A stretch of DNA of 60,404 nucleotides from positions 1-60,404 of IMG/VR virus record IMGVR_UViG_3300013006_001053, one strand, 5' to 3'. The notes beneath the pieces are model-generated. The model did no database searches, was not told the DNA's origin, and saw only the letters and a program-made list of their open reading frames with translations. This DNA is from a virus. Shown piece after piece: positions 46,058 to 56,236 of this stretch (within the stretch, counting starts at the first letter, position 1; each line of letters begins with the position of its first letter). The position numbers and the translations under genes are program-made.

Positions 46058-46597
46058 ATGGCAACAGTAGCGGCAGAGACAGGCTTTCCACCCACCTTTA
46101 TTAATAAATATATTATTGCTCAGTTAAAGGAGTTCGGTATAGTAACTGGCATTGAGGGTATAGATCCAATCGTTCCAGTCCAGTCTACTAACCTAGACGA
46201 CCTATTTGGAGAAATTACAGTAACTGGAGATGCATTTTTAATAGCATATGACAGACTAGCAAGATACAGACCAAACTCAATGTACAGACATAAGAGAGAA
46301 CAACTAGTTTATACGATCCACTCGTCTAGCGATGCCCAAGGGTTTGATATAGCCAGGATTATTACGGCTGCCCTAGATAGGGAAGACTCAGCAGCACAAG
46401 ATGTGAATGATTGGCTTATTAGTAATCCGAGCCAAGTCCCAACATTAAATGTATTTTTTCATCGTTTTAAGGTTTTTCAAATTGACGAAACCAGAGATCT
46501 GGTTGAACTAGGATCTATCAAGTTCAACTTTAGAGGCAAACTAATAATAGAGTACGACTACCACACTAAAGACTCAGCAACCCCCAAATACACTTAA
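46058..46597 (+). CDS. Tail terminator-like protein
   Basis: 179 residues. MATVAAETGFPPTFINKYII, REQLVYTIHSSSDAQGFDIA, LGSIKFNFRGKLIIEYDYHT. Position between neck and major tail gene fits the tail terminator. Confidence 0.6.
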   Translation: MATVAAETGFPPTFINKYIIAQLKEFGIVTGIEGIDPIVPVQSTNLDDLFGEITVTGDAFLIAYDRLARYRPNSMYRHKREQLVYTIHSSSDAQGFDIARIITAALDREDSAAQDVNDWLISNPSQVPTLNVFFHRFKVFQIDETRDLVELGSIKFNFRGKLIIEYDYHTKDSATPKYT

Positions 46598-46606
46598 AAA
46601 CACTGT

Positions 46607-46612
46607 TATAAT
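46607..46612 (+). promoter_or_regulatory. Late-type extended -10 with leader
   Basis: TGTTATAAT, 61 bases before the major tail gene; leader carries an AGGAG site. Confidence 0.55.
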
Positions 46613-46673
46613 TAATACGAGGAAACAACGCCAAACAACTTAATAACCCTATTTAGGAGAAAGAGGTAAATAA

Positions 46674-47309
46674 ATGCCATTTACTCGTGGTACATCGACC
46701 AACATAATCGTTGGTGCAGCAGCACTATTCGTTTGTGATACAACTTTGTCTCCATCAACATTAACTAGTCCAGAGGCTGGAAAGCCCTTTACAGACACAA
46801 TTACTGCTGATGTAGATTACACAAACGTTGGTTATACAATGAACGGACTTGAACTACAGTTTCAACCTGACTTCGGCGAAGTTACAGTTGACCAGATTCT
46901 TGACGTTGCAAAGCTTTACAAGCAAGGCATGCAGGTTAATCTTGCAACAGCATTTGCTGAAGCAACACTAGAAAATCTTCTACTTGCTTTGGCTTACGGC
47001 GATTCTAAGTTAACAGGATCAAAGTCATCTTCATCAGGACGTGCACTTAACCTTTCTGCAGGAGAACTTGGCGAATGCCCAGTTGAGCGTGGTATCGTTG
47101 CAGTAGGCCCAGGAACTGGCGATTGCGTCAATTCTGCTTACGTAGAGCGTGTCTACACAGCATACCGTGCACTTTCAATTGAGAATGTTACAGTATCTGC
47201 AAAGCGTGACGAGGCCTCAATGTTTGAAGTTTCATTCCGTCTACTTCCAGAGGATGTTTCTGGTTCATATGGTAAGATCGTAGATCGTACCTGGACACCA
47301 GCATCATAA
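46674..47309 (+). CDS. Major tail protein
   Basis: 211 residues. Beta-rich with TADVDYTNVGYTMNGLELQF, FGEVTVDQILDVAKLYKQGM and a C-terminal VTVSAKRDEASMFEVSFRLL. Own promoter and strong terminator indicate high expression, as for the tail-tube subunit. Confidence 0.8.
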   Translation: MPFTRGTSTNIIVGAAALFVCDTTLSPSTLTSPEAGKPFTDTITADVDYTNVGYTMNGLELQFQPDFGEVTVDQILDVAKLYKQGMQVNLATAFAEATLENLLLALAYGDSKLTGSKSSSSGRALNLSAGELGECPVERGIVAVGPGTGDCVNSAYVERVYTAYRALSIENVTVSAKRDEASMFEVSFRLLPEDVSGSYGKIVDRTWTPAS

Positions 47310-47331
47310 TTTAATACAAAAAACGACTTAG

Positions 47332-47351
47332 CCCATCTCTTCGGAGGTGGG
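47332..47351 (+). terminator. UUCG tetraloop terminator
   Basis: CCCATCTC-TTCG-GAGGTGGG followed by TTTTGTTGTTT. Confidence 0.85.
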
Positions 47352-47379
47352 TTTTGTTGTTTAATAAGACGCTTTGTGG

Positions 47380-47385
47380 TAGAAT
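47380..47385 (+). promoter_or_regulatory. Late-type -10
   Basis: TGGTAGAAT, 9 bases before ATG 47395. Confidence 0.55.
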
Positions 47386-47394
47386 AGAATTAAT

Positions 47395-48105
47395 ATGGCT
47401 ACAACAATATATAAAAGTGCTATTATTCATTTGTTTGATGGCACAGAGTTAGAGATTATTCCATTAAAGATTAAGTATCTTCGTGAGTTTATGGATGCAT
47501 TTGAGCATGTCAAAAACACAAAAGGCGATGATGAGGCAATAGAAAAACTTGTAGAGTGTGTAAGAATTTGCATGAAACAATACTATCCAAGAATATCTAG
47601 ATCCATCGAAGACATAGAAGACAGTGTTGACATGAGGACTATATATACTATTTTAGATATTGCTGCAGGAATAAAAATCAATAAGCAATCCGAGGAACCT
47701 GTTAAAGATCAAGTAGAACGCAATGGGGACACATGGGCAACCCTTGATTTAGCAAAACTAGAATCCGAGGTTTTTTTGCTGGGGATTTGGAAAGACTATC
47801 AAGAATTAGAAAAATCTTTATCAATGGCAGAGTTAATGGCAACGCTACAGAGTAGCAGAGAACTAGACTATAATGAAAAAAAGTTTTTGGCTGCTATTCA
47901 GGGAGTTGACTTAGACAAAGAATCTGGTAGCGAGAAAGGCCAGAAAGAATGGGAAGATATGAAAGCCAGAGTATTTAGTGGTGGAGCAACTTCTGATTCA
48001 AATGATGTTCTTTCCTTGCAAGGAGCAAATGCTCAAAAAGCAGGGTTTGGAATTGGGATGGGTCTTGATTATGAAGACGGGCGAGACCCCTCTCTTATGC
48101 TATAA
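47395..48105 (+). CDS. Tail assembly chaperone, long form
   Basis: 236 residues. Residues 1-110 (FDGTELEIIPLKIKYLREFM ... IYTILDIAAGI) match the short chaperone at 48133; a ~125-residue C-terminal extension follows (LAKLESEVFLLGIWKDYQEL). Equivalent to the frameshift product gpGT of other phages but encoded in one frame. Confidence 0.75.
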   Translation: MATTIYKSAIIHLFDGTELEIIPLKIKYLREFMDAFEHVKNTKGDDEAIEKLVECVRICMKQYYPRISRSIEDIEDSVDMRTIYTILDIAAGIKINKQSEEPVKDQVERNGDTWATLDLAKLESEVFLLGIWKDYQELEKSLSMAELMATLQSSRELDYNEKKFLAAIQGVDLDKESGSEKGQKEWEDMKARVFSGGATSDSNDVLSLQGANAQKAGFGIGMGLDYEDGRDPSLML

Positions 48106-48106
48106 T
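48101..48106 (+). promoter_or_regulatory. Late-type extended -10 overlapping a stop codon
   Basis: TGCTATAAT; TAA of the long chaperone lies within it. RBS AGGAGG follows before 48133. Confidence 0.55.
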
Positions 48107-48132
48107 TAACATAGCCTAAATAGGAGGAAAAA

Positions 48133-48465
48133 ATGGCAACAACAGTACACGAGGGTGAAGAACTTACTCTAATGGATGGCTCAAAGATCAAGGTTCGTCC
48201 CTTGAAAATCTCTTTGCTTCGTCCATTTATGAAGAAATTCGAACAGGTAGCGGCAGTAGCAGAAGATAACGAGAAGTCAATGACTCTTCTTATTGAATGC
48301 GTACAAATTGCTATGGAACAATATGAGCCAAATCTTGCAAAAGATTTAAAGGCTCTAGAAGATATCTTAGATCTACCAACAGTTTACAAGGTAATTGAGG
48401 CCGCTTCAGGTGTCAAACTTACTGATGCAAACTCTTTGCTGAACACAGTTCTTGCAAACAATTAA
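48133..48465 (+). CDS. Tail assembly chaperone, short form
   Basis: 110 residues; LMDGSKIKVRPLKISLLRPF, LLIECVQIAMEQYEPNLAKD, PTVYKVIEAASGVKL. Paralogue of the N-terminal half of the 47395 protein. Equivalent to gpG. Confidence 0.75.
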   Translation: MATTVHEGEELTLMDGSKIKVRPLKISLLRPFMKKFEQVAAVAEDNEKSMTLLIECVQIAMEQYEPNLAKDLKALEDILDLPTVYKVIEAASGVKLTDANSLLNTVLANN

Positions 48466-48482
48466 ATAAAGAGGTGACATAG

Positions 48483-51400
48483 ATGAGTGATGTTAATGCC
48501 AATATTGGCGTACAAATTGATACGTCGTCCGCATTAACAGAACTTAAAAATCTACAGCGTCAACTTGCAAATTTTCATGCATCAATAGCAAAAACTAGCG
48601 CTGCAGCGACGGCAGCACAAAAGGGATTACAAACTAATCTCTTAAACTCTATCAATGCTACAGGGCAGTTTACTGCCACGATGGGCAATGTTAGATCATC
48701 TACGGAGTCGTTCACTCACGCATTAGAGTCTAATAAACTTTCGATGCGTGAGTACTTCCGTTATGCTGGCGGGGCATCAAAAACCTTTGGAAGATTATTT
48801 AGACAAGAGTTTGACACAATTGGCAAGGTAGCAGAAGATCGTGTCAAGAAGATGCAAACCCAGTATATTAAGATGGGTCGTGATGCTAACGGTGCTATAA
48901 AGGCAATGGCTATTACGCCACAAACCTTGAACATGAACGACTATGCTACCAAGACAGCAATGGCAGCGCAAAAGCAAGCGTTGTTTAATCAGGTAGTTAA
49001 ACAAGGATCAACAAGTCTTTTAAACTTTGGTAAGAACACTCAGTGGGCAGGCCGCCAACTTATGGTTGGTTTTACTATTCCACTTGCGTACTTTGGCACA
49101 ACTGCTTCTAAGGTCTTTATGGATCTTGAAGCGCAGGCTATTAGGTTTAAGCGTGTTTATGGAGATATGTTTACAACTGCTGATGAAACAAATAAGGCTC
49201 TAGCAGATGTTCAGGCATTAGCAGAAGGCTTTACTAAATATGGGGTTGCAGTAAGTAAGACCATGGAAATGGCAGCATCCGCTGCCGCAATGGGTAAAAC
49301 AGGCGCAGACCTCACAGCACAGGTATCCGAAGCAACTAGACTTGCAGTACTTGGTGGAGTAGAACAAGAACAAGCACTAGAAACAACTATATCTCTTACA
49401 AATGCATTTGGCATTGCAGCAGAAGACCTTGCAGCAAAAATTAACTTTCTTAACTCTGTAGAAAACCAAACAGTTGTATCAATTGAAGATTTGACTATTG
49501 CAATTCCAAAGGCTGGACCAGTTGTTCAACAACTTGGCGGTAACGTAGAAGATTTAGCATTCTTCCTTACAGCAATGAAGGAAGGTGGTATTAATGCTTC
49601 AGAAGGAGCCAACGCACTTAAGTCTGGCCTTGCATCATTAATTAACCCAAGCAAGAAAGCAAGTGAAATGCTTGCAGGTCTTGGAGTAAATATCAAGGGT
49701 ATTGTTGAAGCAAACAAAGGCGATATCAAAGCAACAGTAATAGGATTTGCACAAGCGTTAGATACACTTGCACCATTAGACAGATCAAGAGCAATTGAAC
49801 AACTTTTTGGAAAGTTCCAGTTTGCTCGTCTATCAACATTATTTCAGAACGTAACTAAAGAAGGAACACAGGCAAGCAAGGTTTTAAAGATGGCTGGCGC
49901 TTCAGTAGAAGAACTTGCAATCTTATCTGAACGAGAATTAAAAACAGTAGAAAATGCTGTAGGCGTACAATTTAAATCAGCGGTAGAAGAACTTAAACTA
50001 GCAATTGCCCCAATAGGAAAAACATTTTTACAGGCCGTAACACCAGTAGTAAAGGTTGTTGGAGATCTTCTTGATAAGTTTAATAACCTAGGAGATGGCA
50101 CAAAGAAGTTTATAGTAATTGCATCTACCCTTGTTGGTATTATTGGACCAACGCTTTTGATGACATTTGGTCTTGTTGCTAATGGAGCAGCAAATATTAT
50201 TAAACTATTCCTGGCTCTGCGTGGAGGTTTCTTAAAGGTAGGTGGAAATACTAAGATTCTTGCAGAACAAACTAACTATCTCAATGCAGAACAGTTAGAA
50301 TCTGCAACTGTAGCCACATCCCTTAATCAGGCACACACAAGACTTACTCAATCATTTACAGCAGAGTCCTCAGCGGTAAGAGCACTAAGAGCAGCATACG
50401 TTGAAGCCACCGTAGCAGCAGTAAACTTTGCCAGGGCAAATCCAGGAATGATGATGCCAGGAAGAGTTGGCAAAGGACCAAAGAAGTTCTCAACAGGAAC
50501 AACTGGACTACCAGGACCAAAGGGTGCAGGAGATATTATTCCTATTCTTGGTGCCCCTGGGGAAGCAATTATTCCAGCAGGTGTTGCACAAGATGATAGA
50601 TTTAAACCAATTATTGATGCAATGGTTAATGGCAACCTACAGGGTTATGAAGAAGGAACAGTAAAGTTAGGTTCAAAATCTTTTAGAACAAAGAGTCAGC
50701 AAACTGCAAGAGATCTTCAGAATACAATTTCTCAACTTATGTCTGAAGGAATGTCAGAAGAAAAAATTGTTAAGGCGCTAGAAAAAAATATTGAACGCGG
50801 CCGACCAATGAATGCTTCGCAACTTAAGAGAAGGCTTTCTATTGGTAGAGGTTCCTCATCTGGAACATCTGCTCCTTCATCAATTAGAAATCTTGCAAAG
50901 CAATCACAACCTGGCTTCGTTCAAGAAACAGAAGCAGTTAAAAAAGCATTAAAAGAACAGGGAGTATCCCTAACTCCAGCACAAGAAAAGAATTTGTTTA
51001 ATGTTCAAGCATCTCACATTGAAGAAGCCCGAAATGGTGGAGTAAAAGAGTGGAAGGCCAATAACTTAGTTGCTGACCTAGGATACGTTAATAATTATAT
51101 AAACACTGTAAAGGGTAAACTTGGAACAGACTTGCTCAAAATGTCTGATGCAAGATTGCAAGAACTTGGTATTGATAGAAAAGAACTTCAAAAACTTCAA
51201 GGCGGAACACACCCAACTACAGCCGATGCAGCAAAAACATTAAGGGCTGTTGCTCAATATGACTCAATTCGTAATCCAGGATCCTATCAAGCAAAAGCAG
51301 TAGTTGCTGGATTAGAACATAGATCTAAGGCTGGTTTCTATGCACAGCCATTAAAGACCTTGGCAGAAACCCAACCAATTTCAAGCAGAGTAGAAAAAGC

Positions 51401-54400
51401 AATAAAGTCTAGAGCAGACCTACTAGTACAAGAACAAAATGCAAAAGCAGGCAATGACTCTCAGCAATTAATGAAGCAGATAGATAAAGAAATAAGAACA
51501 ACTGCTTTAGGAAAACAAGCACCAACAAATTTTGGAACACAGATTTCTCCAACAACTGGTCACAGTTTTCCAGTTAAAGGTTTGGGTGGTATTTATCAAA
51601 AGCCAGATGGCACTAGGGTATTTGTTAAACCAGTCATGGATGCAAAAGCAGCATTGGCAGAACAAAGAGCAACAACAATTGCAAGAGATGTTCATGGTCT
51701 GGATTCGCCTAAGCAAGAGATCAGAACCATGGTTGACCCAACAGACCCAACTGGTAAAAGAAAACTTATTGTTTTAGAATCTGCTTTTAATCCTAAGTTT
51801 GACCCAAACCAAATGACTAACAAGTTTACAAAGGATGAATACTTTAAACAACTTGTAGCCGCAAACCTTCGTGGAGATAAAGATCTAGCAAGAGGAAACC
51901 TTTCAGGAAATGTCCTTGCAGATGTTGGAACAGCAGGGGTTTTTGAGAAGGCTTCTGGCAAAAGGGATTTTGCTAAAACTATGCCTTCTATGGCAGAACA
52001 GGCAAAGATTAATCTGCTTGGCGTAAAGGGTGGAGCAAAAAGATTCTTTGCAGAATCAACACTTGGTATTCCTCAAGGTATGACTGCAGACCAATATCAT
52101 AATAATATGATAAAAGAAATTGACAGAGTTCTTCCAAAACTTAAATCAACAATATCTAGTTTTGACCTTAACCCTGCAGAAAAAGAAGCCTACTCTGGAA
52201 TGATCGCAAGACTTGAAGAGGGCAAGAAGGTTAACTGGAGAGAATATCACAAGATGCACTCTTCTGTTCTTGCAACTAAAAAAGAAGCACTGCAAGATAA
52301 TAAAACGGGAGAGATAACATCAATCAAGGGTAAAGCAAAGCCTAACAATGTTGTATCAAGTACTGGTAAATCAGCAGATAGAGTAATGACTCAAGTTCCT
52401 GCAGGAAAAAGAATTGTTCAGAAGCCAAGAGGATTTGTGAGTTCTCGCTTTAGTACTAGGACTATGCTTCCAGGTTACGCAGATGCTCCTTCTGCAACTG
52501 GCGTAAGCGTTGGAAATATTTCTCAATCACAAAGATTATCAAGAGCACAACTGCTTGCTGCTACAGAAAGAATAAGTTTAAAGCAAGCCAAGAAAAAAAT
52601 TGCAGCAGAATCAAAACTAATTACTTCTATGGAAGAAAACACCGAATCACAAAGAACAGCAAAAGAAAAACTAACAAACTTTAGCAATAAAGCAGGACTT
52701 GGTATTGGAGCAATGAGTGGTTTAACAATTGCTGCATCTTTTGCTGGTGGAAGCATTGGAGAAATTGCTCAAAAGATTATGCCATTTGTATTTGGTATTC
52801 AAGGTATCACAATGTTGCTACCACTTCTTGCTAATCCTTGGATTGCTGCTATCGCTGCAATTGCTGTTGTAGGCGGAGTGATGTTAAAACTGGCCAAAGA
52901 TGTTGAAAATGCTAGAAAAGAAGGCGTAAATCTTGCTAAGGCAATGAGCATGACTTCTGAAAAACTACAAAGTCTTTCAAAAATAACTGGAACAGTTAGC
53001 GCCACAGAAGAAGCAGATAGAAGACGACAAAACACACTAACTGGTGAAAGTGCAGTTCAAAGAAAATTTGGTGAAAATATTCTTGGTAGCGAATTTGGTA
53101 AAGGTCTTTTGGCTGATATTGAAAAGCAAGCACAATCTGGACAAGGTATGCAGGAAATTGGTAGAAACATATCTAACAGTCTTGCCTATGCAGTTGTTCA
53201 GGGAATAGTAACAACGGATCAAGCAAAAAGCATTTCTTCTGCACTTGGAGAACAGTTAAAGAGTTATGAGATACCAGCAATTATTAGCGGTAGATTAACC
53301 ACTTTGCTTGGACTTAATGGCGAAAACCTAGCAACAGATCCACTACAGGTAACTCTTGCAATTCAAGAAGACTCAATGACTAGACAAGCAGATTTCTTTA
53401 AAACTGCTTTAGAAAACATAAAGCCAGTATTTGGATTTGGCACTAAAACAAACATACTTGGAATGACAGCAGCAGGAGCCGCAGCAGGTGGTGCAATCGG
53501 TGCAACTGGTCTAGGTGTTGGTGCAATTCCTGGAGCAATTGTTGGAGGCGCAGTAGGTCTTGTTGGTGGAATAGGTAGTGAACTTAGTCAGAAGGGTGCA
53601 AGAGAAAGTAATGCAAACCTTGGAGCAGCAGCCTTACAACTTGGTTTAGAACAAGTGACTATGAACAATGGTCTTGTTGATTCGCTAAATAAGCAATATG
53701 ATATTAAAGTCAAGATGGCTAAAACAGATGCCGAAATTAAAAAGATTGAAGATCAGCGAGCAGCAGCCATAGAAACCATTAACGCCAAAAATACCGAAGC
53801 ACTAAATATTCTTATTGCACAAAAAGATGCTTTTGGTCCAGGGCTATTTACCAAGGGTATTAATGCAGCAATAGATACACTTTATAAAGATGGACCAATG
53901 AAGGTTTTTGCTGATGAAGCAAAGAAAGAATTAGAAGGTATTGGAAATGCAGACTTTAAGGCAATGTTGCAAGTTCAGTTTGCAAGTGGAGCACTTGATC
54001 CAGTAACTGTAATGAAACTTGCAAACAATGAAAGTCTTGAAAGTACGTTTACAGTTCTTGTTGAATCACAAGGTAGTGAAAATGCTAACGTAATCCTACA
54101 ACTACTCATGAAGGCTGGAACAAATGACACCAACCTTCCAATCTTTATGGATATATTAAATAAAGATCCAAAGAATTTTGATAAAAATATGAAGGCTATT
54201 GCAGTTCTTGCAAATATGCAACAAAAATATGGAATTACTATTGATGTTAATGATGATGGAGCAAAACAAATAGCAGAAGTTGCTGCAATTACTGAAAGAT
54301 TAAAAGGAATAAAAAATGAAGAACTTTCTAAAGAAGCATTTTTTGCTCTTGGCATAACTGGAGATCTTTCTAAAGAAGAGCAGGATGCACTATTTACCGT

Positions 54401-55730
54401 ACTTGTTGGAACATCAAAAACAATAAATCAAAAAGTTATAGTTGATTTTGTTGCTGCGGGAGATGTTAATGTTGTTGACGCTTATATGGCTGAAAATAAT
54501 ATAACAATACCTAGTTATTTTAGTCCAGAAGTTATAGAAGGTCTTAAAGAAAACTTAAAAACTAAAGCAGCGGCAGACCGTGTTGGAAGACAGGGTAAGG
54601 TTGATGGTAATGGTAAAGTCATTCCAGGTGGCGGTGGAGGTGCAGGTGGAGGAAAAGATAGAGACACAACATTTGACGATCTTCTCAACACACTAAAGAG
54701 AACAAGAGATGCAACAATTAATGCAGCAGGTGGTGCAAAAGAACTCCTTCGCATTCTTAGCGGTAAAAAAGATATCACAATATTTAATGGTATTGACCAA
54801 CAATTATCTGACCTTAAGGCCAATGGTGATTTCATTGATTGGGTTGGCGGTATTGATAATGCAATTAGAAACAAACTTATTACAGTAACAAAACAAGGTG
54901 TAGTGGCTTTAACAGAACTAGGAAATGCTGCAAAGAAAGCATTTGATGAAAAACAATTGGGACTTTTTAGCGCTGCAGCAAAAGATCAGGTTGAAGTTGC
55001 AAAAGCACAAAGAAGCGCTTTTGTTAAATTAGCCAATGCTGGACTAGCAACATCAGATGCTTTAAAAATAATTGAAGATGGTAATCTTGCAAATGCTATA
55101 GCAAATGCTAAAAATTCAGATGAAATTAAAAAGGTAGTAGAGGGAGAAAAGCAAAGAAAGAAGCAGATGGAATTAACATCTGCTATGACAGATCCAAAAA
55201 CCTTCTTAAGTGAAATTAATAACGAGTTAGATAGACAGTACGATTATCAGATGAAACTTATGGGACTTGAAAAGAGTAAGACCCAGGCAAAGATCTCTGG
55301 AGATTACATTGGCGCTTCTATCCTTGGTCAAGAGCAAGCCAAGGAAGCGTCGTCTTTTGATAGAAATTCAATAGACCTAACTGGCAAAATGACAACCATT
55401 AAAGATGCCATGAGTCTTATTGGTGGAATTAAAGATAAAGCACAAAGAGCACAACTTCAGTCTACATTAGGACAAGGAATGTTAGGACTTCAACAACTTG
55501 GCTCATCTAGCCCAACATTTGGAGCCGCTTCACAGTTTGCAGGTATTAATCCAGGAAATTCATTTGGCAATAAACCATCAAGTACAACAGGAACCTTCAG
55601 TTCAGTGTATAATATTCAGATGACTGTAAATGGAAGCAATGCAACAGCAGATGATATTGCTAATCAAGTAATAAAGAAAATTAATCTAGTTGCACAAAAA
55701 AATAATAAAACTAATGCGGTAGGTAAATAA
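48483..55730 (+). CDS. Tape measure protein
   Basis: 2415 residues, the longest gene. Residues ~180-560 carry the phage tape-measure domain (TIGR01760-like: GRQLMVGFTIPLAYFGTTAS, KTMEMAASAAAMGKTGADLT). Hydrophobic segments at ~543-585, ~1407-1470 and a glycine-zipper at ~1661-1697 probably insert in the host membrane. An unusual globular region at ~1010-1290 has kinase-like spacing (see findings). By the usual ~0.15 nm per residue the tail would be about 360 nm. Confidence 0.92.
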   Translation: MSDVNANIGVQIDTSSALTELKNLQRQLANFHASIAKTSAAATAAQKGLQTNLLNSINATGQFTATMGNVRSSTESFTHALESNKLSMREYFRYAGGASKTFGRLFRQEFDTIGKVAEDRVKKMQTQYIKMGRDANGAIKAMAITPQTLNMNDYATKTAMAAQKQALFNQVVKQGSTSLLNFGKNTQWAGRQLMVGFTIPLAYFGTTASKVFMDLEAQAIRFKRVYGDMFTTADETNKALADVQALAEGFTKYGVAVSKTMEMAASAAAMGKTGADLTAQVSEATRLAVLGGVEQEQALETTISLTNAFGIAAEDLAAKINFLNSVENQTVVSIEDLTIAIPKAGPVVQQLGGNVEDLAFFLTAMKEGGINASEGANALKSGLASLINPSKKASEMLAGLGVNIKGIVEANKGDIKATVIGFAQALDTLAPLDRSRAIEQLFGKFQFARLSTLFQNVTKEGTQASKVLKMAGASVEELAILSERELKTVENAVGVQFKSAVEELKLAIAPIGKTFLQAVTPVVKVVGDLLDKFNNLGDGTKKFIVIASTLVGIIGPTLLMTFGLVANGAANIIKLFLALRGGFLKVGGNTKILAEQTNYLNAEQLESATVATSLNQAHTRLTQSFTAESSAVRALRAAYVEATVAAVNFARANPGMMMPGRVGKGPKKFSTGTTGLPGPKGAGDIIPILGAPGEAIIPAGVAQDDRFKPIIDAMVNGNLQGYEEGTVKLGSKSFRTKSQQTARDLQNTISQLMSEGMSEEKIVKALEKNIERGRPMNASQLKRRLSIGRGSSSGTSAPSSIRNLAKQSQPGFVQETEAVKKALKEQGVSLTPAQEKNLFNVQASHIEEARNGGVKEWKANNLVADLGYVNNYINTVKGKLGTDLLKMSDARLQELGIDRKELQKLQGGTHPTTADAAKTLRAVAQYDSIRNPGSYQAKAVVAGLEHRSKAGFYAQPLKTLAETQPISSRVEKAIKSRADLLVQEQNAKAGNDSQQLMKQIDKEIRTTALGKQAPTNFGTQISPTTGHSFPVKGLGGIYQKPDGTRVFVKPVMDAKAALAEQRATTIARDVHGLDSPKQEIRTMVDPTDPTGKRKLIVLESAFNPKFDPNQMTNKFTKDEYFKQLVAANLRGDKDLARGNLSGNVLADVGTAGVFEKASGKRDFAKTMPSMAEQAKINLLGVKGGAKRFFAESTLGIPQGMTADQYHNNMIKEIDRVLPKLKSTISSFDLNPAEKEAYSGMIARLEEGKKVNWREYHKMHSSVLATKKEALQDNKTGEITSIKGKAKPNNVVSSTGKSADRVMTQVPAGKRIVQKPRGFVSSRFSTRTMLPGYADAPSATGVSVGNISQSQRLSRAQLLAATERISLKQAKKKIAAESKLITSMEENTESQRTAKEKLTNFSNKAGLGIGAMSGLTIAASFAGGSIGEIAQKIMPFVFGIQGITMLLPLLANPWIAAIAAIAVVGGVMLKLAKDVENARKEGVNLAKAMSMTSEKLQSLSKITGTVSATEEADRRRQNTLTGESAVQRKFGENILGSEFGKGLLADIEKQAQSGQGMQEIGRNISNSLAYAVVQGIVTTDQAKSISSALGEQLKSYEIPAIISGRLTTLLGLNGENLATDPLQVTLAIQEDSMTRQADFFKTALENIKPVFGFGTKTNILGMTAAGAAAGGAIGATGLGVGAIPGAIVGGAVGLVGGIGSELSQKGARESNANLGAAALQLGLEQVTMNNGLVDSLNKQYDIKVKMAKTDAEIKKIEDQRAAAIETINAKNTEALNILIAQKDAFGPGLFTKGINAAIDTLYKDGPMKVFADEAKKELEGIGNADFKAMLQVQFASGALDPVTVMKLANNESLESTFTVLVESQGSENANVILQLLMKAGTNDTNLPIFMDILNKDPKNFDKNMKAIAVLANMQQKYGITIDVNDDGAKQIAEVAAITERLKGIKNEELSKEAFFALGITGDLSKEEQDALFTVLVGTSKTINQKVIVDFVAAGDVNVVDAYMAENNITIPSYFSPEVIEGLKENLKTKAAADRVGRQGKVDGNGKVIPGGGGGAGGGKDRDTTFDDLLNTLKRTRDATINAAGGAKELLRILSGKKDITIFNGIDQQLSDLKANGDFIDWVGGIDNAIRNKLITVTKQGVVALTELGNAAKKAFDEKQLGLFSAAAKDQVEVAKAQRSAFVKLANAGLATSDALKIIEDGNLANAIANAKNSDEIKKVVEGEKQRKKQMELTSAMTDPKTFLSEINNELDRQYDYQMKLMGLEKSKTQAKISGDYIGASILGQEQAKEASSFDRNSIDLTGKMTTIKDAMSLIGGIKDKAQRAQLQSTLGQGMLGLQQLGSSSPTFGAASQFAGINPGNSFGNKPSSTTGTFSSVYNIQMTVNGSNATADDIANQVIKKINLVAQKNNKTNAVGK

Positions 55731-56236
55731 TGGCATATAAAATTCAAGCGGGTATACAGGTATCCCTCAACGGATCAACCTGGTACAAACTAACAGACCA
55801 CAATAGAGAGCCTATTCAAATAGATGTAGAGATAATTGAGTCATCCTCACGTATGGCTAATGGCGCTATGAGAAAATACGTGGTTGCTAAAAAACATAAG
55901 GTTTCAACCTCTTGGGCATTCTTGCCAACAAAAACAGCAGAGACAGCAGATGGAAACTTTGGTGCAGCATGGATGGAATCATTTTATAATGCTAATGCTG
56001 GAATTCCAATTTACGTTAAGGTTATTGAGTCTAAACTCAATGCAGACCCTGCTGTAGGTGCAATTCCAGATGAATCAGGAAATAATTTTAAAACGGCACA
56101 AACAGAACTATCTACAATAAATGCAACGGGGTCTAGAACATATAGTGTTTTTATAACTTCATTCTCAAAGACTCTTTCAAAGAGAACCCCAGTAGCAGAC
56201 TACGTAGATGTAAGTATTGAATTTACGGAGATATAA
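55730..56236 (+). CDS. Minor/distal tail protein, 168 aa
   Basis: MAYKIQAGIQVSLNGSTWYK, MRKYVVAKKHKVSTSWAFLP, ASWMESFYNANAG-type centre and SKRTPVADYVDVSIEFTEI. Beta-rich; TAATG coupling on both sides. Likely a distal tail adaptor. Confidence 0.6.
   Translation: MAYKIQAGIQVSLNGSTWYKLTDHNREPIQIDVEIIESSSRMANGAMRKYVVAKKHKVSTSWAFLPTKTAETADGNFGAAWMESFYNANAGIPIYVKVIESKLNADPAVGAIPDESGNNFKTAQTELSTINATGSRTYSVFITSFSKTLSKRTPVADYVDVSIEFTEI

Noticed and set aside
48000-48480. Programmed frameshift between the tail chaperones
   Set aside because: Both genes are complete with separate starts and ribosome sites, and the long form comes first; no frameshift is needed.
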